Shown here: piece after piece, positions 1-11,371 of the stretch
Layout: every line of letters starts with the position of its first letter
How positions within the stretch are numbered: the stretch's first letter is position 1
Source of the DNA: Turbatrix aceti
Taxonomy: Eukaryota; Nematoda; Chromadorea; Rhabditida; Panagrolaimidae
NCBI GenBank assembly: GCA_963969345.1
Contig: OZ017768.1
Span: 1,116,001-1,180,000, forward strand
Direction of reading: 5' to 3'
DNA: 64,000 bases
The notes under the pieces: model-generated
Databases searched by the model: none
Seen by the model: only the letters and a program-made list of their open reading frames with translations
Told to the model about the DNA's origin: nothing
Program-made: the position numbers and the translations under genes

Positions 1-700
1 TTTACCGTGCACACACGCCAACCACTGGGGGTCGGCAGTCTTATGCCAGGTTTGGACATCACAAAACGTTTTTTAAAACGTTTTTTTATCAGTTTTTTAT
101 TTTTTAGGTTACATGGATATTGTGCTAGACCGCATTTTGACACATGACGATGACAGAGGTTTGGAATATATGCAGAAAGATAACGTCATTGTGGAAAGCG
201 AATTTCTGCTTCTCGTTGAACAATTCTCCGTTAAGCGTCCTCTCGATGTCAATCGGGTCACAGCTTACCACAGCCTTGCTAGCCATAGAACCTCCCTCCG
301 GCTCCACTCCCCCTTCGCCGTGATTGTCAGCAACAGGTCAACAGAAATGCCTTCAACACATCGCTCTTTCCTTCGAACGCCACTCCCCTGCGACGTGAAC
401 ATCCTCATTCTCCGCACGTCGGCGAATCCAACAAACTACGACAAGTCGACTACCTGTCCGGCATGTCATGCTGCCCTTGTACTTCACAGGCTGGGCGTCG
501 AGCATGCCATTGTACCGATTGAGCAAACAACCTGCGTCAAGAGCGACGTCATCAATTTCGTTGACCTTCTTGATATTTCTGTTACGGCTGCCAAAAAAGT
601 ATCCCTCAGCATGCTCTACGAGACAGACACCTTTACAAATTCGGTCAGCTTGGAGCCCATGGAAATAATCACAACAAAATTGTTGTTTCAAAAAAAGTAA
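1..700 (+). CDS. Alpha-mannosidase II-like, 3' end of upstream tandem copy (partial)
   Basis: Only the last two exons are in the window: 1-49 and 108-700, joined across a 58-nt GT-AG intron in phase 1, with the stop at 698-700. The encoded tail is the C-terminal beta-rich domain of a GH38 Golgi-type alpha-mannosidase (motifs QPLGVGSL, DIVLDRIL, DDDRGL) and aligns end to end with the complete paralogue at 1149-4704. The first 120 nt of the last exon differ clearly from the paralogue, whereas from 235 onward the two are almost identical. The catalytic part lies left of the window, so activity cannot be judged. An AATAAA lies about 190 nt after the stop. Confidence 0.85.
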
Positions 701-1148
701 CGGGTATATGTATTTGATATGCATTGTAATGATAGTAATTTCAGTGACAATTGCGAGAGCACTTCATGGGCGATCTATTATTTGTTGGTACTTGTGTTTG
801 CAACCACTATGGTTATAATAACAATGTTTTTGGTTCGCTATATTCCAAAATTCCGAAAAGATACTATTTGAGTTAGTTCATTTGTTTCATAATAAATATT
901 TGTTTACGAGTGTGTCATTTCTAGAAAGCGCATTTTTGCTCATGTTTTAATGGCATTTTTGAAATTTTTTGAAACACTTGCACGTCGGTTAGTTGCATTG
1001 ATCAGTTGGCTAGTTGTCGTTCGGGTAAACCGACTGACGGTACGTGAATGTTTCCCGGTCATCTGCATAAAAAATTTGATTACGAATAAATTAAATTTGT
1101 GATTCATTTTGAGCTCTCTGCGTTTATATCAATTTCGAAGAGCATAGG
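701..1148. other. Intergenic spacer between the two mannosidase genes
   Basis: No coding exon is seen. The first 150 nt are the 3' untranslated region of the upstream copy and resemble the downstream copy's own 3' region (4705-4850). An AATAAA is at 891-896. The last 200 nt must hold the promoter of the second mannosidase gene. I see no clear TATA box. Confidence 0.6.
891..896 (+). terminator. Polyadenylation signal of upstream mannosidase copy
   Basis: AATAAA about 190 nt downstream of the stop codon at 700, in an AT-rich stretch before the next gene. Confidence 0.5.
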
Positions 1149-4100
1149 ATGGTCGCTCTATCTACTCTAATAACCGTCGTATGCTGTGTGGCCGCAGCTG
1201 AAAGTCGAGATGTGCGAAAATGGATGTCCGTAAAGAAGCGTAGTAATTCTGATGAAACCAAAGACTCATTGTCGTCTCAAAACTTAAATTACACATCAGA
1301 TGTAGACGTTCAGGTATGCGGCAAACGCCTTCGGAAGTGATAGAGGCACTGAATACTTTTGTTACACTGGTTACCGCGTTACGTTTTTTAGACGCTTAAA
1401 CTCTACCAGAAAGCATCCTTCGAGAATATACACGGCGCCTGGGAATCTAGCATCAATATAACATACGACAAGAAAAGAGTGGAAAACGTGCAAGTGTTTC
1501 TGGTCCCCCACTCGCACACCGACTCAGGATGGTTGTATTCGTTCGAAAAATATTACGATATGTACATCACCGACATTATCAACAATGCAGTCCACTTCCT
1601 CGGGCCGGAAAGCAACATGACAGACATGCGCTTCATTTACGCCGAAATGAGTTTCCTCGAATTATGGTGGTCCGATGTTTCAGAAAGTAAACGAGAACTA
1701 ATGAAACAAATCATCCTGGAAGGCAAACTCGAGATCGTCACTGGCGCTTGGGTCATGACTGACGAGGCGAACACTCATCTGTACTCCATGGTGATGCAGT
1801 TAATCGAAGGGCACGAGTTTCTCAACAATCACATAGGCAAGTGTTAACGGTAGTGTACGGTTAACAAACTAGCAAAGTTGCAGGATTTAAGCCCACGAGT
1901 CACTGGTCTATCGACCCTTTCGGGCTGTCACCGACAATGGCATACCTGCTTAAGCAGTCTGGGATAACCAATCTCGTCATCAACAGGGTTCACTATTCGG
2001 TTAAAAAATTCCTTGCCAAGTCCAAAGGATTCGAATTTCGATGGCGGCAACTTTGGGCAGGTAAAAGAACAGACACCGATGTCTTTACGCACATGTTGCC
2101 GTTTTCGGGCTACGAATTTCGAAGATCTTGCGGGCCTAATGCAGAAGTAAGACGACACCTTATCGTCGTGAATCACGGCATGTGATATCTTTTTTGCAGA
2201 TATGTTGCGAATACGACTTTCGCCAGATTTACGATTGGGCTTGCATCGAAACCAATGCTGTGGATATCACGGATATGAACCTTAAAGCCAAAGCAGAAGC
2301 TCTGGCTGATCAATATCGGAAAAAAGCACAGCTTTTCCAAACTAACGTCGTGTTAGTACCGTGGGGTGCCGATTTTCGGTACTTTCAGAAAGAAGAGTGG
2401 ATATCACAACACGATAACCACAAGAAACTCTTTGACTACATCAACGAAAACAAGGTTCTAAATATAAACGTTACGTTTGGAACGCTAAAGGACTACTTTG
2501 ACGCCGTGCATAAGCAGAAACCATCAGAACAGTTTCCAACGCTGTCTGGTGACTTCTTCACGTACGCCGATCGCGAGGACCACTACTGGAGCGGGTATTA
2601 CACGTCACGACCCTTCTACAAGCACCTGGATCGTCTCCTGCAGCACTACCTTCGCACCGCCGACCTTCTCTTCACGCTGTGGTGGGCCTGGGATGTCAAA
2701 CCGCCTGCAGAAGACCTTCCCGTGTGGTTTCACAAGTTGGTCAAAGCCCGGCGCAACCACGCCCTCTTTCAGCACCACGACGGGATCACCGGCACTAGCA
2801 GATCTAACGTCATGGCAGACTACGAAAAAAGGTGAGTTGCGTTGGTGGAAAAACGTAAACAAGGTTGTTTTCAGAATGGTGCAGGCGATCAACGCAACAA
2901 AAGAAATCATAGTCGAAGCCAGCAAGGTGTTAGTGCCCGATCCCAAAGGTGAGCAAAGCACCCGAGAAGTTGATGAGCATTTTCCGACCAAACGACTACC
3001 AGAAAAACTGATAGTCACCAATATTGGCAGGTGAGTAACTGTTTGTAGGTTTATGTTACTCGGGAAGCATAATTTTGCAGCCAGTTGATCTTGTTCAACT
3101 CGCTATCCTTCGATCGAAAAGAAATCGTTTGCGTCAACGTCGAATCCAAAAACTACTACGTCCTGGATACCGCAGGTGCTCTGGTGAGTCAACAAGAAGT
3201 GCATCCGGTAATGCGGATTAACACAAACGCAGATGCACTCGATCTTGATCAGAATATCTTCAAGCTCTGCTTCAAAACTGAAGTACGTGCGCTCGGCTTT
3301 GCTACCTACAAACTTGAAAAGAGGAGCAAACCCAATGCCGAACCTAAAGTCTACGCCAACTTTGAATTGCTTACGACGGAGCGTTTGCCGAAGGAACTTG
3401 TTTTCAACAATGCGTTCGTGAAGATTCACCTTTCTTCGTTGGGATTAGTACAAGTACATATTTGCTTCACTAACGTGTTTTTATCAATTTCTTTTAGAAA
3501 ATCAACGATCAGGTAGTGGAGTTGGAGTTTGTCAAGTACCACTCCCGTAATCCGCCCCCAGAACATGACTCTTTTGCAGGGTTCAATTCATGGTCTGGAG
3601 TTTATCTTTTTTTGCCAGACGGCGAAGCAAAACCAGTTTCTCTCCAGAACGCTTCCATCGTCGTAATTCTTGGTGAACTAAGCCAAAGCGTGTTCGTCTT
3701 TGCCACTCCGGAAGAAACAGTGATTATGCATACCCTCACCCTCTATGCAGACGATCCCGCGCCTTACATCCGCAACACAGTCGACGTAAGCAAGCAGGAA
3801 GAGTTCGAACTGGCCATGCGATTCAAAACTGGTATGCGCGAGGATGCGTTCTACACGGACCTCAACGGGTACCAGGTTAGTGATTTCGAACAACTTGGGA
3901 AGAATCAGAATAGTTTCAGATGATTCGACGACAGAGACTTCGAGAGAAGCTTCCGATTCAGGCGCATTTCTATCCTATGCCAACGGCGGCTTTCCTGGAA
4001 GACGGCAGTACTCGTTTTACCGTACACACACGCCAACCACTGGGGGTCGGCAATCTTATGCCAGGTTTGGACATCACAAAACGTTTTAAACCTAAGTTTC

Positions 4101-4704
4101 TTATTTTGTAGGTCAAATGGACATTGTGCTGGACCGCATTCTAACACATGACGACGACCGTGGCCTGTCGATTGCTCAGAAGGACAATGTCATCGCTGAC
4201 AGCGAGTTTCTGCTTTTCGTTGAAAAATTTGCCGCTGAGCGTCCTCTCGATGTCAATCGGGTCACAGCTTACCACAGCCTTGCTAGCCATAGAACCTCCC
4301 TTCGGCTCCACTCCCCCTTCGCCGTGATTGTCAGCAACAGGTCAACAGAAATGCCTTCAACACATCGCTCTTTCCTTCGAACGCCACTCCCCTGCGACGT
4401 GAACATCCTCATTCTCCGCACGTCGGCGAATCCAACAAACTACGACAAGTCGACTACCTGTCCGGCATGTCATGCTGCCCTTGTACTTCACAGGCTGGGC
4501 GTCGAGCATGCCATTGTACCGATTGAGCAAACAACCTGCGTCAAGAGCGACGTCATCAATTTCGTTGACCTTCTTGATATTTCTGTTACGGCTGCCAAAA
4601 AAGTATCCCTCAGCATGCTCTACGAGACAGACACCTTTACAAATTCGGTCAGCTTGGAGCCCATGGAAATAATCACAACAAAATTGTTGTTTCAAAAAAA
4701 GTAA
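1149..4704 (+). CDS. Golgi-type alpha-mannosidase II (GH38), complete
   Basis: Nine exons: 1149-1313, 1392-1836, 1884-2146, 2200-2831, 2875-3030, 3081-3453, 3498-3875, 3920-4064 and 4112-4704, giving 1049 aa, close to the usual length of about 1100. GH38 Golgi enzymes trim two mannoses from GlcNAcMan5GlcNAc2 during complex N-glycan maturation. Family active-site motifs are intact: PHSHTD (zinc-binding His/Asp), SIDPFG (nucleophile and zinc Asp), YADRED and FQHHDGITGT (zinc His). The N-terminus, MVALSTLITVVCCVAAAES, is a short hydrophobic stretch that reads more like a cleavable signal peptide than the usual type II Golgi anchor, so either an upstream exon is missing or the protein is soluble in the secretory pathway. 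Intron 2 must be GC-AG to keep frame. The gene is a tandem paralogue of the partial gene at 1-700. Substrate preference is inferred. Confidence 0.9.
1837..1883 (+). other. GC-AG intron in mannosidase gene
   Basis: The exon ends ...ATAG and the intron starts GCAAGT. Splicing here gives the conserved junction HIG-FKPTSHWSIDPFG. The only nearby GT donor (1841) joins in a frame that reaches a stop within two codons. The rest of the donor matches the strong consensus, as is usual for GC-AG introns. Confidence 0.8.
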
Positions 4705-6166
4705 CGGGTATATGTATTTGATATGCATTGTAATGATAGTAATTTCAGTGACAGTTGCGAGAGCATTTCATGGGCGACCTATTATTCGTTGGTACTTGTG
4801 TTTGCAACAACTATGGTTATAATAACAATGTTTTTGGTTTGCCATACAACACAGACAAATAAAAAAATTTGACGTATTATTTGGTTGTAAATGTTGTGCA
4901 ATCGTAATGAAAATCGTTTATTCGTATTCGTTTTATGCATTAGGTCACACTTGTTAGTTGTCGTCGTTTTTGGTCGTTGTTGTATTATATTTGTTTGCTA
5001 GAGTTTTTCCAATACTAAAAAACAATAGTACTGTAAAAGTAAGAATAAGCACATCGAAAACCACCGTCGCGACGGCGATCGCTGTTGGTACACAAAAACC
5101 GTTATGTAGACGCATGTGTTGTATGTCGTCCCTATTTTCCCATATGCATTTGGTTCAACGAAAAAAGGTGCGCATATGCCGTCGTTCTATAGGATTCCCT
5201 TCCCCCGCCCCTCCCTGTTTACATTACGGGGGGGTTTTACGGGGAGAAGATCTTCACGGGGGAGTAGAACGGGTAATTTCACGAGGAGCAAATTTTTGTA
5301 CAGAGTAAGGGGTTTTTAAATTAAAATTGACTAAAATAGGCAATTTACAGGGGTGTTTAGCAGTGAAAATTTGCCATCCAAAGGTTGTTTCATTGCTATT
5401 TTTCACTATTAATCCTGTTTTTCCTTCAATTTTTGTCATTTTTTTCCAAAAACGGTATAAAAATTTTGAATGAGAACTTCTACGGGGAGAGAATTTTTAC
5501 AGGAAGGGGAAGGGGGAGAAATCGTTGCGTGCCAGTTACAAAAAAATTTTGTAAATTGATGTACACACTATTTTTAATTAAACGGAAGTCTAATGCAATA
5601 TGTATTAATAATTTTAAATAAAGTTGATCACCAATTTTTTTTGCGCTCATAGAAAATCAGAGAAAAAGAGACAGCCTAGGCTTCAGGCTTAAATTTTCGG
5701 CGCGTTTTAAATTCTAACCCAAACCTAAACATTGAAAAAATATGTGAAAAGAGAGAAAAAAACTTACAGTATTGCACAGCCCCAGCGAGTTCTGGGTTTA
5801 GTGCGGCGAGAGAAGAGTGCAGATGTCACGTCATTGTGGGTAGAAGCGAAGATAGAACAGAATCGAAGGTTTATTAGTTATTGAGTTCACACAACAAAAA
5901 TCTAATAGAACAAGAGAGAGAGCGTGCAGGCGAGTATTTTCGTAGGCTTAAATTTGGAACAACTGGAAGAAAGGAGAAAAGGCAGCGGAGAAAAGTGGGC
6001 TGGCCCCGCGCCAACTGGGAAATCGCTGGGAGACCGAAGAATTCGTGCGCCTTCGCTCGCGTTTGTCGGTCGCGACATCAAATTGCTGGGAAAGCATTCG
6101 CACCACGAGATCAAATTGTAGTGCTGGGAATCCCAGCCTGGGATCTTGTTATATTCCTAATTTTAT
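4705..6166. other. Intergenic, mannosidase 3' UTR and AT-rich spacer
   Basis: AATAAA at 4858-4863 ends the mannosidase transcript. The rest has no supportable exon. Around 5200-5520 there is a G-rich run (several stretches of 5-7 G on the plus strand), and around 6015-6145 a short repeated word, GCTGGGAA. No promoter can be assigned because the next gene ends here on the minus strand. Confidence 0.5.
4858..4863 (+). terminator. Polyadenylation signal of mannosidase gene
   Basis: AATAAA about 155 nt after the stop codon. Confidence 0.5.
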
Positions 6167-6167
6167 T
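6162..6167 (-). terminator. Polyadenylation signal overlapping the stop codon
   Basis: On the minus strand the gene ends GTG TAA ATAAAAT, so AATAAA shares a base with the stop codon, implying a very short 3' UTR. Confidence 0.5.
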
Positions 6168-9100
6168 TACACATCTTCATGATTCACAACGGCATAAAAA
6201 AACGCATTCCTATCTGTATTAGACATGCCAAAAATATTCAAAGCCGCAAGAACAGATTCATGATCCCGGGCATCGATAAATGAGTTCACTGCCATGCTGA
6301 GATCTTCTGTCACCATTGAATAATAAAAATAGATCGAGCGGCCTTTGCGTGTGATTATCAGAATGAGATCCAGATCCATGGAGAACTTGATCCACGCAAT
6401 GTAGAGACAAATCATCAGCGACATTGAATAGACAGCTGAGAAACTAGAATAGGTAATATCGGATGTGTAGAGAGCGTGGTGGACTTCCCGACACGAATTT
6501 GGCAGATGGTTGGATTCAAAAAAGTAACCTGTCAAAAAGCTGAACAGGAAAAACCAAAGCAAGGTGAGAATGTGGGAATGCTTCTTCCATGGAAGGACAA
6601 AGGCACCGGCGAGAGCAACGACGCATAGAGTGCGAACTACTATAATGAGAACAAAAACTTGGTCGTCTAAAAGCGTGTGTAGGTGGTACAATTTTTGGAG
6701 TATGGAATGGTCGATGTGGGGATTTGTGTTGTTTTTGAAGTTTATCGCGCCCTAGAATATTTTTTTTAATTGTACACTTTAAGAGGTACTCTGTGAGCTT
6801 TTTTATTCGTAAGGTGAACCGTCCGACACAGAGATTTTCAACTGTCAAATGTTTTTTGCCAAAGTTGTTGGGACCCATGGGGAGGTTCAACTTTTCGGTA
6901 TGTCACATTTTTCTGATGCCGGATTCTGGAGATACGGCTTCTGCAATTTTCGACGTCAAATTTTCAAATTGCTTCAAAAATTCTGATTTTTTGGTTACGG
7001 GGGTTTCTTGCCATGAGAAATTGATAGCCGTATTCAGATTTCCCAAAAAACAGCTGACTTTTTTGATATTCTTGATTTTTGGTGTTCGCGGTCACTTTTT
7101 TGGCTGCAGCATCCGTATTTTTGCCGATCGGAAGGTAATGATTCCCCCATATTAAAGCCCATTCTTTTCTCTATCACTGGAGCTAACTCAAAAAAATAAT
7201 GGAGGTTGCCAAAATTGTGAACGGGGGCCGTGTTTAGCTTCAACTTGATGGAAAAAGAGGGAAAAACGCATGCAAAAACATCCCTGTTCACTGCTTTTCG
7301 TGTGCGCAACGTGCGAGAGCGCGTCGTGCTGCAGCGCACGCCCGTCGCCAGCTTCATTTTTGCTTTTTTCCTCCTTTTTCATCGAGTTGAAGCTAAAAAT
7401 GGTCCCCGTTCACAATTTTGGCAACCTCTATTATTTTTTTGAGTTAGCTCCAGTGATAGAGAAAAGAATGGGCTTTAATATGGGGAATCATTACCTTCCG
7501 ATCGGCAAAAATACGGATGCTGCAGCCAAAAAAGTGACCGCGAACACCAAAAATCAAGAATATCAAAAAAGTCAGCTGTTTTTTGGGAAATCTGAATACG
7601 GCTATCAATTTCTCATGGCAAGAAACCCCCGTAACCAAAAAATCAGAATTTTTGAAGCAATTTGAAAATTTGACGTCGAAAATTGCAGAAGCCGTATCTC
7701 CAGAATCCGGCATCAGAAAAATGTGACATACCGAAAAGTTGAACCTCCCCATGGGTCCCAACAACTTTGGCAAAAAACATTTGACAGTTGAAAATCTCTG
7801 TGTCGCCGGAAATAAATCAGCTCACAGAGTACCTCTTAATTTTCCGAACCTTTTCAAAAAAAATTTTTTTTTTGAAAAATGTTTCAGTTTCAAAAAACTT
7901 TAAAAGAAATTTTGTAAATCATCAATGAAAATTTTCATTTTTTTGTGCTTACGATTAAAAAAATTCTATATTTCCAAACGTTTTTGATCAAAATAATTCA
8001 GATTTCAAAATTTTTATCTTTTTTGCATTTCAAATAAATTACAAAACTTCAAAAATAGGTTAGTATCAAAGAACATTTATCTATAACATTCAAAGTTCGA
8101 ATTTAATGTTTTCCATAAAAATGAAAACAATGAACAATCAAAAACTTACATTAAACTCATTCAACTGATTCTTGGCATAGCAATACGAAATCATGTCAAG
8201 CTGTCCGTGCTCATCGACGTACCATCTCCGACTAAGAAAGTCCTTGAGGTCGTAGAAGCACATCTGTCCAACAATAATCGCCACAATGCAGTGCATCGCC
8301 TTCATGGTTCCTGTTTTTCGAATTCCACCGAGTGTCGTTAGGCTTCTAAAAAAACTTCGAACACTGCACTTCGGAATCATCATTTCAAAATTTGGAATCT
8401 GATGAGAGAGCAGGACTTCGCTGTGGCAGGATTTTTCATGGCACACAGAAACCGTTGCACCGTCGTTTTTTGGCACAAAGGTGTGCTTGAGTGTAAAAAT
8501 GATCATGCAAGTCGCGAGGAACAGAACAACCCAGAGAAGACTTGTTGACAGCTCAATGCTGCGCATGGTACTGTAGTTAACACAGATGGTCTTTAGCGTG
8601 TCTTCTGCGATGCCAAAGGTAAACAGACATCCCGTGCTGATCATCCACACTGCCATCCAGGCGTGGTAGAAGCGTGGCTTGGCAACCGACATCCCAGTCA
8701 TGCAGAAGGATATGAAAAAGCATAGGAATAAGGCATACTGTATCGTGCCTAATACCCGAGGGGGGTTGACGATGATGTAGTAGCGTTTGTAGATTCTTGC
8801 AAGAGTAGTGGAGGTTATGGGGGGATTTGGGTCGTTTAGGAATCTCAGATCTTCCTAAAAATTTTCAGTGGGTTTAAAAAAAATGTATACGGTAAGAAAG
8901 AAAGTTATGACGCAAGTAGTATGTAAAAAGTTGTTACTAGTGCACTTTTTTGCCCAAACTTGATTTTAACACTTTTTGACTATTTTAAGACGGAGTCTGC
9001 GAGCCGATTTTCCAATAAGGGGAAAAACCCGACCAGTCGATTTTTACACATAAAAACAATTCTGGCTCCAAACAATTCTGGCTCCAAACATTTGATAGTG

Positions 9101-9808
9101 TAAAAAAGCCTTGTCCTCGGTCCGAAATCCTGTCGTGGACTGCCTCTTAACGTTAGAAGAAACCCAGCAATAAAAACTAGATTTCGTCAGTTGTAAAAAA
9201 AATTTGAATAAAAACTACGGACATTTTCATACTTTTGCGTATTTTAGACGGCATGACACAAGAATAAGACAAAACTGAATCGAAAACAATAAATTGACTA
9301 ATTTTTCCATGTAGAATCCGTAGAAAAATGAGGTTCCCCTCTCAAAAAAATGCCGAAATAAAAGCTCATTGTTTTGACAAAATAGATTTTTTTACTAATT
9401 CATTTGACGACGTCATCATGATACGGGCTGCGTTTTGACCAAGTTTCATAAAAATTGTCCGTCAAGTCATTTCGGAATTCTTTAGATAAAATTCGAAAAA
9501 ACCAAAAATACCATAATAATTCAACTGGTCGCAAACAAATTGAAAAAAAAACTAACTCCATGATGATTTACAGTATTGATTGTTTGCTGGTAAATAAAAC
9601 ACAATCCATCAAAATCGGTCGTATTATCATTTTGGTATCCAAACGTATGACTGTACAACAACAAAGAAATGGAACTGACGAAGAATCCAGCAAAAAGTAG
9701 TAGACCAAAGTAAAATAAATACTTGAAAAGCGAAACTATGCATTTTAGACCGGAAGTAGAATATGAATGTGGCCGAGGCGCAACTCCGACTGGTAATACC
9801 GAAACCAT
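6167..9808 (-). CDS. Multi-pass membrane protein, family not recognised
   Basis: Three phase-0 exons on the minus strand: 9808-9557 (84 aa), 8854-8150 (235 aa) and 6751-6167 (194 aa), giving 513 aa. Donors are GTTAGT and GTAAGT; acceptors are TTTTTAG and ATTCTAG. I count about eight hydrophobic segments: one in exon 1 (KYLFYFGLLLFAGFFVSS), four in exon 2 and three in exon 3, with a longer polar loop in exon 2. Exons 2 and 3 begin with loosely similar text (FLNDPNPPI versus FKNNTNPHI), hinting at an internal repeat. It could be a divergent nematode serpentine receptor or a small-molecule transporter; I do not assign a function. AATAAA (6162-6167) overlaps the TAA stop. Intron 2 contains a 1-kb foldback element. 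Exon 1 lies inside the first unit of the 4706-bp tandem array, so exon 1 alone has been multiplied. Confidence 0.7.
6779..7839. mobile_element. Foldback (long inverted-repeat) element with TTAA ends
   Basis: Two arms of about 470 nt (about 6783-7255 and 7366-7835) are reverse complements of each other with a few mismatches, around a loop of about 110 nt. The outer ends read TTAA-GAGGTACTCTGTGAGC on the left and GCTCACAGAGTACCTC-TTAA on the right. Flanking TTAA on both sides is what a TTAA-targeting (piggyBac-like) non-autonomous element would leave. No transposase is encoded. It sits in intron 2 of the membrane-protein gene. Degenerate pieces of the same family (AGAAGCCGTA..CCAGAATCCGGC) occur in each 4706-bp unit near 10600-10760. 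Confidence 0.8.
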
Positions 9809-11371
9809 TCTGGATGATTTTAATTTAATGCCAAAAATTTATAAACAATGGAAAATCAAGTGTGTATAAATAATATTGATTTTCGCGTCAAGAGTTGTGA
9901 AAATGGGATAAAAGTAGAAAGAAGCCAGTCTTCTCAAAGGGTGCATTTATATTTTTTAGCTTGGCAGCCGGGCTTTTTCTAGTGCGCATGGACGGATGCA
10001 CTCTTAATTAGCAAAACGAAGAATGGAACGGTGTGACGCACTTTTTGGCATTTGGCAGCCAGGCTGGAAGAACCTGGCTACAAATCTTTGGTTTCGATTT
10101 CAAGATGCACCTGATTTATTTTAATAAATATTTTTTTACTAAATATGTAAAATTAAAATTTTCTTCTATAGTAAATATATGTAAAATCTTGAAAAATAAA
10201 TAAATTTCGAACTCGAAAAAAAATTTTTCGAATTTAAAAAAACCAGCAATTCTGAATTGTCAAAAATGTTCGTTGGATTTGTTTGAAAACGACAAACGAT
10301 TTTTATCCACGGAAGTTCTAACTTTTCCTGATTTATGTATGCGGTACACTTTTTGAAACACGCCCAAAATGCGCAAATGCAGAAAAAAAACATTTTGAAA
10401 CCAACAATACACATACACATTTTTTAAATGCTGTAGCCAAAAATGTAAGGCAAAATGTCGAAAAATTGCAGAAATCAATAATTCCGAAAAAATCAGAAGT
10501 TCAAAAAAAAATCTGAGTACACCAGTCGATTTCGCGTGCCAAGATACCCCTGTATGCCAAAAATCAGATTTTTTGAAGCAAGTTGAAAATTTTACGTCAA
10601 AAACTTCCAGAAGCCGTAACTCCAGAATCCGGCTTCTGGAATTTTTTTTATATTTATTTCTGTTCCTCCCCCCCTGCCACCTGCAACTTTGGCACAAAAT
10701 ATTTGGGGGTTGTAAAAACACGGGGTCGTCGATACTAAATCGGCTTACAGAGTGTCTTTTAAAATTTATTTTTACACTACCACTGAAATTTTCAGCAACA
10801 TTGCTTTCAAACTGAGCCAATGCCGATTTTTCCCCCAGACCCCACTTTTTCGATCTCGATTTTTGGAAACTTGTTATCAAAAATGAGTGTATGTTGCGCT
10901 GCGGGAGCTGTTAGGTACTCCCGCAGCGAAAAGACGTTTGCTTTTCGCCGCGTTGGGCTAGAGTGGAAGGGTGATGAGAGTGACGCGTCTGTGAGCAGAG
11001 ACGCAGAGGAAGGCGAGAAACTGCCAACATCGCATTCTTCCATTAACTTTTGTGAATAGAAAAGAGACTTCCTTTTCTTCTGTAGTTCGCGTTTATTTCG
11101 TGATTTCCCATCCGTGATTATCAATTTTATAGTTAACTTTGAGTTTGTTAACAACTTTTCCGTACTTATTGTCTGGCGTAATGTCTCAGTTTTTCAAAAA
11201 CATTTTAGCTAGTCATCTTTTCTTTTCCGAAAAGTGAAGCTTATTTTTGTACCTATATTGAGATGGTATTGGATAAACATATTTTCATCCACATCCTCAC
11301 ATCCACGACTTAGTATTAAAACTGTTTTATTTATCCAATTTACTTATTTCATTAATTCTTTGGTTTTAGAC
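9809..11371. other. Divergent intergenic region of unit 1
   Basis: Lies between the start codon of the minus-strand membrane gene (9808) and that of the kinase-like gene (11372), so it must contain both promoters. It holds an AT-rich stretch (9840-10560), a fragment of the foldback family (10560-10770), and a GC-rich triple-hairpin segment (10895-11060). The minus-strand reading frame at 10260-10880 is built from repeat sequence. The same content recurs at 14515-16077 and 19221-20783. Confidence 0.6.
10895..11060. promoter_or_regulatory. GC-rich segment with three consecutive hairpins
   Basis: Stem 1: CGCTGCGGGAG (10897-10907) pairs with CTCCCGCAGCG (10918-10928) around a 10-nt loop. Stem 2: GAAAAG (10928-10933) with CTTTTC (10941-10946). 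Stem 3: GCGTCT (10985-10990) with AGACGC (10999-11004). GC content is far above the surroundings. It lies about 310-480 nt upstream of the kinase-like start codon and is kept in all four kinase loci, including the fourth whose following exons differ. It could be a promoter, a structured RNA or part of an outron; the sequence does not decide. Confidence 0.4.

Noticed and set aside
353..724. 123-codon open frame antisense to the mannosidase last exon, repeated at 4357-4728
   Set aside because: It mirrors the coding exon on the other strand; its repetition only reflects the duplicated exon.
10260..10880. 206-codon minus-strand frame, repeated in units 2 and 3 and partly at 27356
   Set aside because: Runs through AT-rich repeat debris of the foldback family and the start of the hairpin segment. 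No splice signals or family motifs; conservation is explained by the tandem duplication.
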